Assembly (NCBI GenBank): GCA_005406025.1
Contig: BGZK01000224.1
Location: 186,001-250,000, forward strand
From: Eumeta japonica
Lineage: Eukaryota; Arthropoda; Insecta; Lepidoptera; Psychidae
Direction: 5' to 3'
Length of the DNA: 64,000 nucleotides
The notes under the pieces were generated by a model. That model did not search any database and was not told where the DNA came from. It was given only the letters and a program-made list of their open reading frames with translations. Both the position numbers and the translations under genes were made by a program. Shown here one piece after another: positions 24,301 to 37,262 of the stretch; positions within the stretch are counted from its first letter, which is position 1; the number at the start of each line of letters is the position of its first letter.

Positions 24301-25397
24301 TAACATGTTGATATACACAAAACGATTTATGAAGAAAATGTTATTACGATTTCTTTTCTATTTTTGTTAGTTTGTATTTTTCAGGCAATTTAAAGTATAA
24401 CAAGTAAAACGTGTTCTATATATCGTATTGTACCAAGTATTAATTTGTTTTTACTTACACATCACATAGGTACACAAAACAACTTGTATATGATTTCCAT
24501 TTATTAAACAAATATAGCAATATATGCTCAAACCGTTGGATACATTCAAATCAGAGGCTAGTGAAAACAAAACTTTGTCAGAAATTAAAAAAGAACTTCC
24601 ATTTATATCGCTTGTTTGTCGAGTTGTATCTTTAAGTTATCTGAGGCTCAATGCATCGGATATATACTAGATGGATTTTTATAACTTTATTTACTAAATT
24701 TATGGGGTTTTAAATAGTTTGCATATTATATAGGTGATTATTCTGTGATGATTGTGTAGTTTGATCACACATGTACGTAGTGCAGTTGCCTACTTGTAAA
24801 CTCGCTTATGCTTTACCTTTTTGAACTACATTTCATTTAATTGCATCCTGGGTACTGCTGTGTTGAAATGAGAATAATATTAAAAAAAGTGCCTCTAACA
24901 CAAAAAGCTTGAGTTATTTATGGTTGAAGAATTCAATAAGGGGTGAATATTTGTTCAGTTAGTGGACTTGAAAAGTTCATTTCGGATTCCTTAGTAAATT
25001 TTAACGATCTCATTTATTTTTAAATATATATGTATTTATAACTCGGTAAAAATGACATTAGTATAGATTTTTTAATGTCCTTTATTGCTGTTCAATTTTT
25101 TTACCTGGTCACACTATTTTGACATTGTGCAGCTGTCATTTAACTGTCAATATGTATGTGGTGTCACCTGGGTTTTTTTCGCACTTGTAATAGTAATTCA
25201 GTAAGATAGAATATATTGTATGGTGTTGGTCAGTATAACATTAAATTTCGGTGGTGGTGCGTGTATGCACTATTATATTTTTAAATTATTGACAATGGTG
25301 TGTTATACTTTCTTTTGATTTTTAACTAAAAGAACCTTAGTACATAATTTATAATAAATTATTGGTGACTTCCAAAGACTCTAATTTATTCAACAAG

Positions 25398-25500
25398 ATG
25401 AGATTAGCAGGGGCTATCTTCACCAACGTTACGAAAATGCTGGACTTCTATTCCCAGTTTAATCCTTCACCTTTATCTATAAAACAATTTATAGATTTTG
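25398..25500 (+). CDS. Pdk: Pyruvate dehydrogenase kinase, first coding exon (gene continues outside window)
   Basis: Pdk is the mitochondrial-matrix kinase that phosphorylates and switches off the E1-alpha subunit of the pyruvate dehydrogenase complex. The exon starts ATGAGATTAGC and encodes 34 residues with MLDFYSQFNPSPLSIKQFID, a near-invariant block at the N-terminus of animal PDKs. It ends in a strong donor, GATTTTG|GTAAGT, leaving phase 1. No other kinase exon (N-, G1- or G2-box of the GHKL ATPase domain) was found on the plus strand up to 64,000. Either intron 1 exceeds 38 kb, or this is an isolated, rearranged or unused first exon. The high conservation of the peptide argues that the exon is functional. 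Confidence 0.88.
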
Positions 25501-28500
25501 GTAAGTTGACTTAGTATTTATGATATCTAATGATATATTTTTAATACTCTAATTGCTACACTAATACGTTCAAGGTCATAAGGTGGATTTTTCGTATCTT
25601 AATGTTAAATCGGAAAGAGGACTAAATGTATTAAGGTCGTAGTTTAAATTGTATAGTTCTAATTTTATTATAGCCCTTTGCCTCATCATTATCGTTGACT
25701 CATTGCTCAAGGACGATTTCCTGTGATTTACACATACAATGCGTGTTTATATACATATATTTCATAGATTATACGTTTTATTGCCGACCATAGAATATTT
25801 TGTAACTCTTGATTGATTCTTTGTTTATCAAGGAACTGAATGACAGTTTGTTTATAAACTAATCAGCTAAAGGTCACCGAATGTCGCGATCTTACCATGA
25901 ATATGCAGGCCACGCACGTAGTGTTCACTTATTTGATGAAATAAAAAAAAATGAGAAATGAGAGATATAGTATATTTACTACTGGACAAAGGTGTACAAA
26001 CCATTTACAGGGTATCAGACTATAATGTAAAGAGCCTAATATATATATATTGATAGTATATATTATTATTTTAATATGAAAATAAGAAGGAAACTGATAC
26101 AACACACTTTTGATGTTAATACTTCAATTTATACCTTTGATCTATTTCCTAGTCTATATTCATGGTCTTTTATAACAATTTATTCAAAGATTTGTTTGGG
26201 GACATACATTTGAAATTATTTTTATCTCAAAAATACTTTAAATAAAAGTAAGCACAATGCAACTTACATATCTATATTTTCTGATATTTTCCTTTCTAAA
26301 ATAAAAAAAAAAGGGCTTGGATTAGGTATTGCAATGAAATTATGCTCCAAATTGTTTTTATTTGATACATTGTGAGAGAATTTCAATCATAAATTTTCAT
26401 ATCTTTTGCCCAAAATTAACTCCTTTAGTTAAAAATTTGACCTTTGGTCCTTATTTCTTATATCTGTTTAATATAATAATCATGTTAATCCTCAATCAAT
26501 CATACACTTATTTAGGTAAGTGTTTCTTTTTCTGTAATTCAAACTTGTTATACTACAGAACGAAGAAGTAAATACCAGCTTAAACTAAAATTAGTTTGGT
26601 TCATAATTCTTACTCAAATAAATCTTGCCTCCTAATAACAAAATTTTGTTATTTAATATCATAATTATCATATTGTTTTTTTTATTTTATGGGTGTCAAA
26701 AAATAAGTTAAATAGATAATCATCATATGTACAAATGCCATACAAAAACAATGATAACTCACCAAGGTTGTTTGTTTGACTGACTTGTTATTACTGTTAT
26801 CTGCTTGGTATTATACTCTATTGGCAAAAGTACCAAAAAAAAACTGTCTTATTTTCACATTTCAAAATAAGAGATTTTTTTTTGTAACATTCTGATGTAG
26901 AGATACATAATCAATATAAGGTTGCATTTTTTTTTTAATAGAGCAAAGTTATGTAAATTGCGTTTAATAGTTCAAAGTAAATTTCAAAAATTTTAGAATT
27001 TTCTAAATTCAAAAAAAAGTAAAAAAAAAAGGATTTTTGTGTATTTTCAGTGAATTCTTGTGGCTAAATTATAATTTTTTTTATATATAAGAATTCCTTT
27101 AAAGTCCATACTCATTTTCTTTTGCCGCTTCCTTGATATGATGCCAAAACTCGGTTAATTCTGACTTTGAACACTTTCTATTAATAATTCCGTTTATGTA
27201 CACACATGAAGTAATATTATACGGGGCAAGGTAATATTATATATTGAATATTCCTTATAATATTATTATATGGAATATATAATGTATCCCAAATTTATGA
27301 TAATAATTATTTCTTCTTTTTTATTTTTTTATGCACCATTTAAAAGAATGAAGGAGAAAGTGAGTAATTAAACTTTGTGTTACTTATGTCATTTTGTTTT
27401 TAAAAGTCACTACTATAAGAAAATGCATTGGCATAATGATTAGAAATGAAATACATCATGAAGTTGAGAGGTCACTATTTAAACCTTGTCAAAATTTTAT
27501 AAACATTTACTGTTTGTAACAGTTTTTCTAAAAATAAATTACGCACAAAGTCTTAAACACATCTAGCTTTTTTAAAAAGATTTTGTTCCGTGGCTATCAT
27601 ATTACATCATGCTGAGACCGTAACATTTTATGCAACCAATTTGCATACAATGCTATGATCGCTTCAGATATTCAAAATAGCAGAATATTATAACATTTTT
27701 AATTTTTGTTTATGCTATATATTTTACTTGGATACTAGTCTCCACATGTGACTTCATTTGTATGAACATGAAATGAGTCTCTTTGTATCAACTGATGACA
27801 GTGTCTACCACTATAGATCCAGCCCTTTTCTCGTCTCGTTGACATTGATGATCTTATTCAAACTAATGTTTTGAAAAAAGGAATTTAGGGAGATAGGGTT
27901 AGAAGAGGAAGTCCTCATAATAAATAGTTCATGAATCATCATAAACATGATCCCCAAAGGAGCTAGATAGAAATATTACTTAAGTGCCAGAAAGTATGAG
28001 GGTCTTTCGGTTGCTTATTTTGTTGCGGCTGGGGGTCTGTGGGGGGTTGAATGGCGATACGTCAGCAATGTCAATTTTTTGTATTTTGTTGCAAAACTTA
28101 TTAGATTCCGATTGCATTTGAAAGTGGGGAAAATAATCTAAGTAGAGGAAGTACCACGTGCACTGTATGCTTCTGAATTTGTCCTCACAGCGATTAATGT
28201 CAATTTACCAAATTCTTAAATAGAACAAAATAAATAAACAGTGTTTGCATAATATTTAAATGTAATGTCAATGATGTGCTTAAATAGACACTAAATGCAC
28301 ATTAAATTCCTATACGGTTTGAGCTAACTTCTTTTTTGGGGTTATTTTACTGTTATAGACCTACAACTGTGACGGGTACACGTTCATGTATAACAGTAAA
28401 AAAAAACATGAACGGATTTTGTAAAAAAATATATCGATGCTTACGTAACGGGGAGACCTGCTTACACAATACATGAACGCCCCCATAACCGCTTACCTTT

Positions 28501-28519
28501 ATCAGAACGAATGAGAAAT
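25501..28519. other. Start of presumed Pdk intron 1, no gene recognised
   Basis: AT-rich DNA without recognisable coding blocks or clear repeats apart from a short TA tract near 26040. Short ORFs here (for example 26362-26571) are composition artefacts. Confidence 0.55.
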
Positions 28520-29060
28520 AATTTCGTTCCGAAAGTGACACGCCCGCGACCGACGGCTTAAAAGTTAGAACCTCGTCGGTCGTCAGTTCGCCGGCCGTAG
28601 TCCAACCCGTGCGGCGTCATTTCCCGGGAGTACGTCAAGCGGCGATATCGTGAAGCCGAATATCCGCCGGCGGTCGTCGTCGGGTGTAGTGTCGTCAGGC
28701 GTCCATATTAAGCCGGACATAGTTAGGCTTTTTGATTGCGCGACCGGCCAAAATAAACGGTGTCCGGCTTGTCCGGCTTTTTACATTTCGCGAAAGAGCA
28801 AAATGTAAAAAGGCGAACAATAATACTGAGACAAAAAATCCTCAATGATGTAGGGTGTCTGGCCTTTTTACCCAAATGTCCGGCCAGACCGGCTCGTCTG
28901 TCCGGCTATTAGCTTTGGCGACCTGGCAACCCTAGTCGGGTGTATTATTAAAATGGAGTGCTCGTGAGCCGGCCCGCCGCCCGCACTAGCGCCTGGCAGC
29001 CGGCCACCACGGCCTAGGTCAATGTCGTTCTGGACGATTCCGTTCCTTACACCCGATGTC
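28520..29060. promoter_or_regulatory. GC/CpG-rich island, possible promoter or 5' exon
   Basis: A sharp rise in G+C with many CpG (CGCCCGCGACCGACGG, CGGCGGTCGTCGTCGGG, CCGCCGCCCGCACTAG) inside AT-rich DNA. CGTCAGTTCGCC at 28578 resembles an insect initiator. It could be an alternative Pdk promoter or the 5' end of another gene whose coding exons are off-window. No convincing protein is encoded. The island is interrupted by the TIR element at 28688-28935. Role is inference from composition only. Confidence 0.3.
28680..28943. mobile_element. Small TIR element with 8-bp target duplication inside GC island
   Basis: TCGGGTGT occurs at 28680-28687 and 28936-28943, flanking a 248-bp insert (28688-28935). 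The insert starts AGTGTCGTCAGG and its inverted end reads CTAGGGTTGCCAGG (9 of 12 matches over the core). Further in, both ends carry AGCCGGACA. The interior repeats GTCCGGC several times. An 8-bp duplication suggests a hAT-type MITE. Confidence 0.65.
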
Positions 29061-32000
29061 GGCCGTCGACGTCACGTCGTCTTTCCTGTCAATGGATTCC
29101 GCGGGAGATGGAAATTTTTTCTGAATCGAACTGCGCTAGTCGTGGACATTCCGTTGGTTATGTATGAGTCACGACGTGACTATAATTTTTACTCGTCAAA
29201 TTCGTGTTCGCCCGATTTTCATAGTGTGTTTTTACGATCCGTTAAGTAATGTATTTTCGGTATGCAACTGTCAAGTCGATAAATATAGATAGACGCGTCC
29301 CAAGATATCCCCTCCCGTCTTCGAGTCCGCCTCGGTCAGAGTATCCCTGTTAAATAGAATACGTTGTATTTTAACATTACTTATTCTATGTAACACTTAG
29401 TCAACCTACCCACAAACTTAGTTTTCTTATCGTTTTTATTATAAAGGGTTAGGCGAAATATGACAGTTATTCTGTAGTAAACACGTAGAAAAGCAGAAGG
29501 CGTATATACAGAAACACAGTTACAATAAATCGCTACGGAACCACCTGAACGTTTGTCGTTTATCGCACTTGAATTGTGAACGCACTGATCTCAGAAACAA
29601 GACTCTCCCATCTGTGCTCGCACTCCGGTGTTTATACTTGCTAAATAGCCGTCTAGAACGTTCATCCAATGTAATTAATCGATAAATTGTCCATAATAAA
29701 AAAAGACGTAAACATGTCATGTCTGATATAAACAAGCGAGATTCATTCATTGCCACTTAAAGTTCCATCTCAAAAAATTAATTAACTCAAAAAGAATGTA
29801 AACACAAAGCGACGAGAGGTGAAGGTGGGCGGAGTTAATGTCATATTCTATTCTCGGATATTTTTTTCTTACGGGAATTGTTTTGCACTTTTAATACATT
29901 TTTGGCTTGCGAGCGCAGTTCGTAAACATATAGTATTCACATTAGGCACAGGCAATACGTATATTTTTGTATTTTTTAAAGTCTATTAATTAACGATAGC
30001 AGTCTCGTTTGTTTCCCTATACAGATCCCACAATTTCAAAACTCAGATTTTCTTTGTTGACCGACTAGACACGGCATCTTTTACTGAGAAAAGAAGTCGT
30101 AACAGTGATATTATGTACAAAAAGACTAAAAATTGATTCCATGAACGGTCCGTTTTTTTTTATTTCCGAAGCGGAACACAAAAAAGTGTGTTAAGGCGAT
30201 ACTCTTACATATTTTTATGGGGTTGTACTTATTTACAGAAAGGTCAAGTACCTGCTTACTATCTATCTAATCAAGTTAGGATCACTTACCGATTACATTA
30301 TTTGCATGGACAACGCCGAGACCTCCTTTTTTTTTTTATCGTAGGTACATGTATGATTAAGCGTAAGATATGGTGAACAGTCTCCACGAAAGACATGGGT
30401 CTTAATTAAAGACCTACAGGGAATGTCGCTCAGCCACACGATCGGTATATTTTCTTTGTCTCTTTCGACTCCTGATCTATCCACATACAATCATCCATAG
30501 TCAGCATAGGAGACAGGCGCACGTTAGTTCCATCTGAAATTTCCCCGTTATGAAACAATGTAACACATTGTATGAGAACATGGTTTCATTGGACGTGAAT
30601 AATTATTTTTAAAGCGAGTACGATGAAGGTCATTCATTTATTTAGGGAAGGTCATCCTGGAATAATTGCACGGTTAAAAAAGTATGCTTTTAATTTTATT
30701 CACTAAAGCTTAACAGTTGGAAAAGTAGTACTCATAATAAAGGTCACACCATTGTAAAGATAGATTCGCAGATTACCTAAAAATACATACTCCAACAGTT
30801 GCCTTCCCGTGATGACGTCATGGCCGCGCAAACGACCACTGAATATTACATAGTGGTCCCTACTCGAGTTCGACACGAGCTAGTGTAACCTACTTGACGG
30901 ATTTGGATAGAAAATAAATGATTTTTCAAAAACACAATCTATAAAAAAATATAAGGACTTCTGGCGTCAATTATAAGTCACAACGGCATGGCCGAAAAAA
31001 AAAGACAAAAAAAAAAATACTTTTGAATCTTGTTTGCGATCCACCAAAACAACTTCGAAGAATCGTCTCTGTCGTTTGAAGAAGAAGAAAAAAAGGGCTG
31101 GATAGTTATGAGGATTGCCGATAGAAGTTAAAACTATACTATATCAGCAGTTTTATGTGAGATTTTTAAATTAATTGTAATATCAAAGATAATAATTTTT
31201 AATTTAAAATTACTAAGATTAGTCGGGTTTATCGACATTTCGACCAACAATCATGTACCTTTTTCTGTGATTTATTTATTAAACAAAAGACATGAGCTGT
31301 GTAAGTCCAGTAAATTTGAAATAACAGTCAATATTGCATAGTAAGGTTTGAATTGCAAAATTTAAGCCTTTTAATTTAAGCAAAACAACCATAATGTTGA
31401 AATCGAATTAAATTTAACAATATAATCCTCGCATATACAAAAATTTTTGACACTTATACTCTTAATTCACATACACTATTAACATTAACATGTTGGTGAC
31501 GCGAATTCATAACATTTTATCCATCCAAAAATCGTCTAACGTGCCTATAGAAATTTTCACTTCAATAAATAATGAAATCATCTATTTTATAGGCTATTAT
31601 GATGCTACAAAGCCTTCTTTCTAGTTATTTAAACTGTATTTCTATATGAACAAATTAATTCACTTGTTTACTGCAAAGTATATATCTATACGTTAATTGC
31701 TGGCCAACACGTCATACTTATAGCTATAGATATAGTGTTAGCAATAATACGTCACGTGACCGTGTCAGTGACGATTGTTTTTAAATTACACTCCCATCCA
31801 ACCTGCCTAAACAAGTTCTCACTTCAAAAATGTGAGCGTTCATGGGACACCTGGCAGATGTGGAACATCTAAAATTTATTTAGTATATTCTGTATTGAAA
31901 TACTTTGATAATTAACCAAATATTCAGATAGTTAAGAAAATATTAATTTTAGTCTATTAAATTATTATTTTTATGAAGTTATTTACAAATGAAATATATT

Positions 32001-33904
32001 GTCATTATTTATTGACTGTATGAGTCTTATTTCCCAATACTGTTAAGTTTTTTGAATTTTCGTTATTTATATATATGTAGAATTAATCAACACTTTTAAC
32101 GTTTTAATTCATAAATTCGCGTAAATACATCAGCATTACGGATATTATCGTTTGCATAGTATAATAAGATACACTCACACTGACGCACACGTAGAGTAGG
32201 GAATGTGTGCATGTCGGAAAGAGCCGACAAGACACGAAGATGGCCGGACGGCACGTCGCGTCACATCATTATAACTTTTCCACTTTCGTCAATAATGCGC
32301 CTAAAGATGTTTCACCCCAAAAACCCCAGAAAGATGAGATCGCTTCGATTTGACCGAAACGGCGAGCGCCGATGGCAAAAATCGATATTTTCTGTGTAAC
32401 CTTCCACATCGGCCCTATCGCTTTAGATAATCTCCCTGCCCTACAAATGTTGCGTAAAGATTGATATTGAATAATAAAACATCCGGTAGTAGTCTCGACT
32501 TCTATCTACCCCAAATTTTTATCGTAAATCTTTGAATATTATGTAATATCATTGCATGCAATAATGTCTGTTATTTTTGTCTGATATTAGCCGTATGGGT
32601 ATTGGCTAATCCAGCAGACGTTGATCTGCCCTTCCGGTGGGTAGCGCGTAAGTTTTTTGCTTTTTTTTTTTTTGCATACTGTACAAATTTTGCGATACGT
32701 TTTAAACTTTTTTCTAACTCCTTGAATATATTGCATACATAAGAATTATCTCCTATTGTAGGTATAAAATGAAAAGCTCTAAATGCCACTAAACCGACGT
32801 ACATGGTGAATATGAGTTATTTTGATCCATAAATAGAAAGTTTGTTGATAATTCGACTACAGCGCCACGTGTCGATTTTTAGTATAACTATGAACCGAGG
32901 TTTTCACAAACTAAATATACTTTTCAAATTTGATAACAATATACCAAGTGGTTTAAAATTCTATATACAACACATATTACATATACGCATATGTGTTTGT
33001 AAATATAAACATCATTATATGTTATTTCTCTAAGGTGTTTCTTTGTCGGTATGAAATATCTTCATTGATACGTTATCAAATTTAATATATGATACGCCAT
33101 TTCAAAGATTATTTTTCCCTCTAATGACGGAAAATAAGTTCAGATAACTTTTAGTTTATTTCCGTTAAAGGATTGCAATTTTAATATTTATATTTTAAAA
33201 TTAATATTATGAAAATTTTATTTAAAGACGTCTGTTGGCATCTTTATATATTGTTTTTTTTGAGATGTTTTTTGTTGGTATGAAATGTCTTAATATGAAA
33301 GAAATATACATAAATGTATGAAACAACAAAAAATGCGTCTATAATCCTGTGTATAATATTAATATAAGTTACTATTTGTTAGAATGAAACATTTAAAATT
33401 AATAAATATTTACTTTTATTTATTTCTATCTTATTATATTACATAACTGACCACTATCGATGCTATGTATTCACACTGGGTCACCTAGCACCGTATATAG
33501 AAGTGTTGATAGTTTTTCTATATATAGAATCTCTTATTTGTTGTTAACAAGTAAAGGCTTATCTATATTTTCCTTACGATATCATATAACTTCCCTCACG
33601 TACAGATTGCTCAAGACAATCCTATCACGACCGATAGGGGGGAAGATAATACCGCGGCCGGCTATGTGTGAACTGTTATCTATACGGAACCGGTTAAAAC
33701 CGCACGTAACCGGTTTTTGTTTTCAGCGACCGTACCTAATGGGCGAGGGGGGGGGACACCGGAAAAACTCGCACACCGGCAATTGTTCAAACTTTTTGTC
33801 CGTCTGTCGCGCTGACACAGTGGTCAAATTAACTTCCACGAAACTGTTTTTTTTTTGTCTATATGTGTATGTATTGTGTGTCTAATCGTCTACCTCATGT
33901 CGGC
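29061..33904. other. Non-coding stretch of presumed Pdk intron 1
   Basis: AT-rich DNA with a few CpG-richer patches (32200-32420, 33590-33790, including a run of nine G at about 33747-33755). Open frames at 29022-29249, 32205-32399 and 33460-33885 have no family resemblance I can name and no supporting splice context. I call no gene. Confidence 0.5.
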
Positions 33905-33907
33905 AAA

Positions 33908-34310
33908 CACTAAAACTAGCTTTAGTCCGCGGCTTCGCCCGCGTAGACGTCGAATGAATTCTCTCGTCTTTCAAATCGATCGATCGCGTTGTCGTTCATG
34001 ATCCCGGTCTTGTTTCTACTTTGGGTTCTAATACTGGCACCGTTTTTTATTTCCGATTCTCGTATTGATGTAGATTTTGATTCTATTAAATATATATACA
34101 ATGTAAAAATATATATACCTGTTAAAAGAGATAAAGACTATCCTGTGATACTCAGGGGTATAAACTATTACCATACCTAATTTCATCAAATTTTTTCTGA
34201 TAATTTTTCTAAGTTTGCGAACAAATGCATAGACGAACAGACAAAAAACCCAAAAACCATAGAAATGTATTCTTCTAACGTTTCTAATGCACCCCAGAGT
34301 AGATTATTCT
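33908..34310 (+). repeat. 'GGCTTCGCCCGCG' interspersed repeat
   Basis: Begins ACTAGCTTTAGTCCGCGGCTTCGCCCGCGT. It contains the GATTC-rich stretch (GATTCTCGTATTGATG), then GATAAAGACTATCCTGTGAT, ACTCAGGGGTATAAACTAT and ACCTAATTTCATCAAA, then an A-rich end with AGACGAACAGAC. This module order is familiar from lepidopteran genomes. It explains the 63-codon ORF at 33989-34180. Confidence 0.75.
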
Positions 34311-34679
34311 AAATAATTTTAATGAACAGATCTTTCTCTACTATTATATTATATGTATTTGAAGATTTTAAATATCTGAATTATTTTACTTATTTATAAT
34401 TTGAAAAGCTGAATGCACAATCAATAAATTTAAATTCATCATTTGTGACAGGTGCCGCTTCGCGAACGGTAAATCGAAGTCAATATTTGCTTAAATAGTG
34501 TCTCTAGAAATCTCTATTTATATACTAAAAATATGATTAATTTTATTTGTATTTAGGTTTTACCTTAAAGATATTAATGGTTCGATTTCAAAAACTTAGC
34601 TGGTCTCAGGTTCGATTCAAAGTTTTTCCTTTATTCTAAAGCGCCATCTGAGCCAAAAGGAAGTGCTTAGGTTTTTTTT

Positions 34680-34752
34680 TATGGAATAGTCAAGGAGCAA
34701 ACGAGCAGGCGACCCATCAGAGAGTAGACAGTTATCGTTCTACCTACTACGT
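34680..34752 (-). repeat. Fragment of lepidopteran 'GCAAACGAGCAGGCGAC' repeat
   Basis: Contains GGAGCAAACGAGCAGGCGAC then CCATCAGAGAGTAGACAG. It is the reverse-orientation relative of the fragment at 39140-39225. Only this end piece is recognisable. Confidence 0.6.
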
Positions 34753-35439
34753 TGATCATAAGATCACTAGCAACTCTATAAAGGACTTTTTAGTGCGTTG
34801 TCGGCCTCTCGCGAGAGGTAATAGGACATCTAAGATCGGCGATAGGAGGGGGGGAGTAAATCACCGGAACTCTCGGTCACCGGACGAAAAAAATCAAAAG
34901 TGGTACTTCACGTGCGTAATCCGTGAGAGTGTGGGGTTTTCTTTACACGTGACAATGTTTCATATTGATACTTTCGTGCCACAGACAGTCGAAACAGAAC
35001 CCTGCAGTTCAAATATCCAATGGTTCCTTTATATAATATTTGGACATATTCCTTTGTTAGACACTCCTGTGTCGAGTAAAGTAAAGTATATTCGATAGAT
35101 TAGAAGCTTGAATTTTAAGCTTTCCACGTTAGTGTGATGCGGGAGAGAAGACTATTAACGGTCTTCTTCACCACATCGGTGAAAACGGCCGTCTACTGTC
35201 GAAATGTATTTACTTTTTTTTTTTAAATCAAATATTAGGCAGCGTTCGAGATGGAGTTATAGGTCGATGAATACAAATCCAAATCATAGGAATTTTGTAA
35301 GGTTTGTTTGCAATGAGATAGAATAAACAGTAGTTTTTGTGTCGTCATAGCTTTAAAAAAATCATATATCAATTCGTTCAGAATGCACCTTTTCTTTCTT
35401 CGTCCGTTTCGTTCACTGTACTTAACATGACGCAATGCA

Positions 35440-36330
35440 CGACGCATGTTGCAATCTATGCAGCGCCTGGCGTGACATTGCTGTGAAATATGGAATGACG
35501 TCTTTCTTTTTATTGTTCTCGTTAATGTCGTGAAGCTTGCCGCCGCCGCCTATTGTGTGTGACGTCATAAGTGTGTATGTGATCCGATGTAAATTAAACG
35601 TGTAAATTTAACAAGTGCGCGGCGAGTCGCGTGCTCTGCAGTGCGCGGCCGTAGGTGTTTTGCGTGACGACGTCTATGGGCGATGTTTGTCACAAGCGAT
35701 CTGTTTGCTACACTACGGCACGGGGACTTCCTCGATGTGTCGATGCGAGGACAGTTGATGTGGTTCTGTCATTTCTTGAATTGTGTCTCATTTAAATCAG
35801 AAAGTAAGCTGAATTTTTACACGGAGCAGAAACCGCGGATTTCACGGAATCGACTCGCACTTGACCGATGCGGTTTTATACATTGGAGGCCACTTAAAAT
35901 GGGAGGTTTGGAGCTTAGGTCGCGACACGGCGTATTTACGTCGTAATGATAGAATCGTGTATCGAATAGTTTGATGTTGTTGATCCTCGACGAGCAATCG
36001 TCACGGATCATTGTGCGAAATTTGGGGATGGACACTTTCTTGATATTTCCGAAGGGGTCATGCATGATATGTGAATGCGTCGCAATACACAATCCGAGAC
36101 TATCGGATTTCAGCTATAATTTACATTGGACGTACTATATTACACTACACTGTTTTCACTGCTTCGTTTGCGTGAATGGACGTCACAGATTGACGTGCGG
36201 AAGCGGCTGTGTAAAGTCAAAATTTTCGTTTTGTCTGTCACGGCGACGTAATTGGATGTGCGTAAAAATATACGAAAAACGTGTACTCCTAACGTTTCAA
36301 AAGACTTTTGACTTACATGCACGAAAAGTC
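35440..36330. other. CpG-richer region with overlapping ORFs, unidentified
   Basis: A marked CpG rise from GCCGCCGCCGCC (35540) through AAGTGCGCGGCGAGTCGCGT. Several overlapping ORFs (35683-35946 plus, 35817-36092 minus, 35971-36384 plus) arise from this composition, and none resembles a known family. GACTCGCACTTGACCGATGC at 35852 resembles the end of the lepidopteran 'CTCGCACTTGGCCG' repeat, so part is probably transposon-derived. A promoter or 5' exon is possible. Confidence 0.35.
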
Positions 36331-36794
36331 GTTAATTATATAAACACAAAGTATTTGATAATAAGTGGATTAATTTTTAAATAATTGATGTACCGCTAGC
36401 GGTGTTCATAATCAACTATACGACAAGCAGATCGATGGATGGCGGTGATCGTCTACTCTCTGTAGTATAGCATACTCGTTTGCCTTTAAAAATCCCATAA
36501 TAAAAAAGACTGGCTAAGTGAAAATGCATAAAAAGTTTTATATTAATTATAGTTGGACTCAGTGGCGGGCGTTTTGTTATTCATATTAAAATTAAACAAT
36601 GTCACATAATACAGATAAAATTCAAGCAGGGAGAATCATGCGATGCAGCATCCTTTAAAATATTCACACGTGCACATGAAGTCTATTGGGTTGTATAAGT
36701 CTTAATACAAATCGACGGCTAAAGTATTCGTGTTCATTAAAAAAATATCTTGGCAATAAAGTAATTTTAAATGTAAAATGGAAGATATATATTA

Positions 36795-36989
36795 AGGGCC
36801 TTTTGCACCACCTCTTTTTGAACTCACTTTCAACAATAAGTCCCTTGCGAAACTAATTCTACATACCATATGATCTTTTTAACGGTTTTTAACCCTAACA
36901 ACCGTTACAAAGAGGACAAGGAATGCAAAATTTACATGAAAATTAACTTTTTGTAAGAAGCGAGTTTGAAAGATGATAGAAGAGGCCCT
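36795..36989. mobile_element. MITE with 'AGGGCC' ends, copy 1
   Basis: A 195-bp element from AGGGCCTTTTGCACCACCTC to the inverted GATAGAAGAGGCCCT, flanked by ATTA on both sides (36791-36794, 36990-36993). Interior: TTAACCCTAACAACCGTTAC then AAAGAGGACAAGGAATG. The same interior block occurs at 62350-62400, giving a two-copy family in this window. Confidence 0.75.
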
Positions 36990-37029
36990 ATTACGATCAA
37001 AATTTGTCCAAGATCTTTTTACGAGCGGC

Positions 37030-37262
37030 AACCCACTTCCTATCAATATTATAAATGAGAAAGTTTGTGAGCATGTATGTGTGGATGTTTATTACGCTTT
37101 CGCGCAAAAACTACATGAAAGATTTTGATAAAACTTTACAGTATTGTAGGTTATACAACAAACTAAGATATAGGCTACAATTTATAAAGCTACTAGTTTG
37201 TGCTCGTGGCTTCGTTCACGTGAACGTGGCAAAGGCAGTAAGGAAGCGGTATATATGTGTAC
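37030..37262 (+). repeat. Lepidopteran interspersed repeat ('ATGAGAAAGTTTGTGAG...GGCTTCGTTCACG')
   Basis: Runs from TATCAATATTATAAATGAGA and AAAGTTTGTGAGCATGTATG through GCAAAAACTACATGAAAG, GATTTTGATAAAACTTTACA and GGTTATACAACA to ACTAGTTTGTGCTCGTGGCTTCGTTCACG. It is the 5'-most module of the repeat family seen at 7.1, 12.8 and 33.9 kb. The 72-codon ORF at 37055-37273 is part of it. Confidence 0.75.

Larger units (their letters stand above)
19702..25397. other. Divergent intergenic region between Trm1 and Pdk
   Basis: Trm1 (minus) and Pdk (plus) point away from each other across 5.7 kb, so both promoters should lie here. Contents: AT-rich DNA, an inverted repeat at 21.75 kb, a small TIR element at 22.8 kb, a pogo-like element at 23.2-23.9 kb and a repeat at 24.1 kb. 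GGTCAGTATAAC at 25229 resembles an arthropod initiator (TCAGT) about 165 nt before the Pdk start; this is weak evidence. No other gene seen. Confidence 0.55.

Noticed and set aside
33460..33885. 141-codon plus-strand ORF, the second longest in the window
   Set aside because: No recognisable domain, biased composition, and no splice or promoter support; probably chance in a GC-richer patch.
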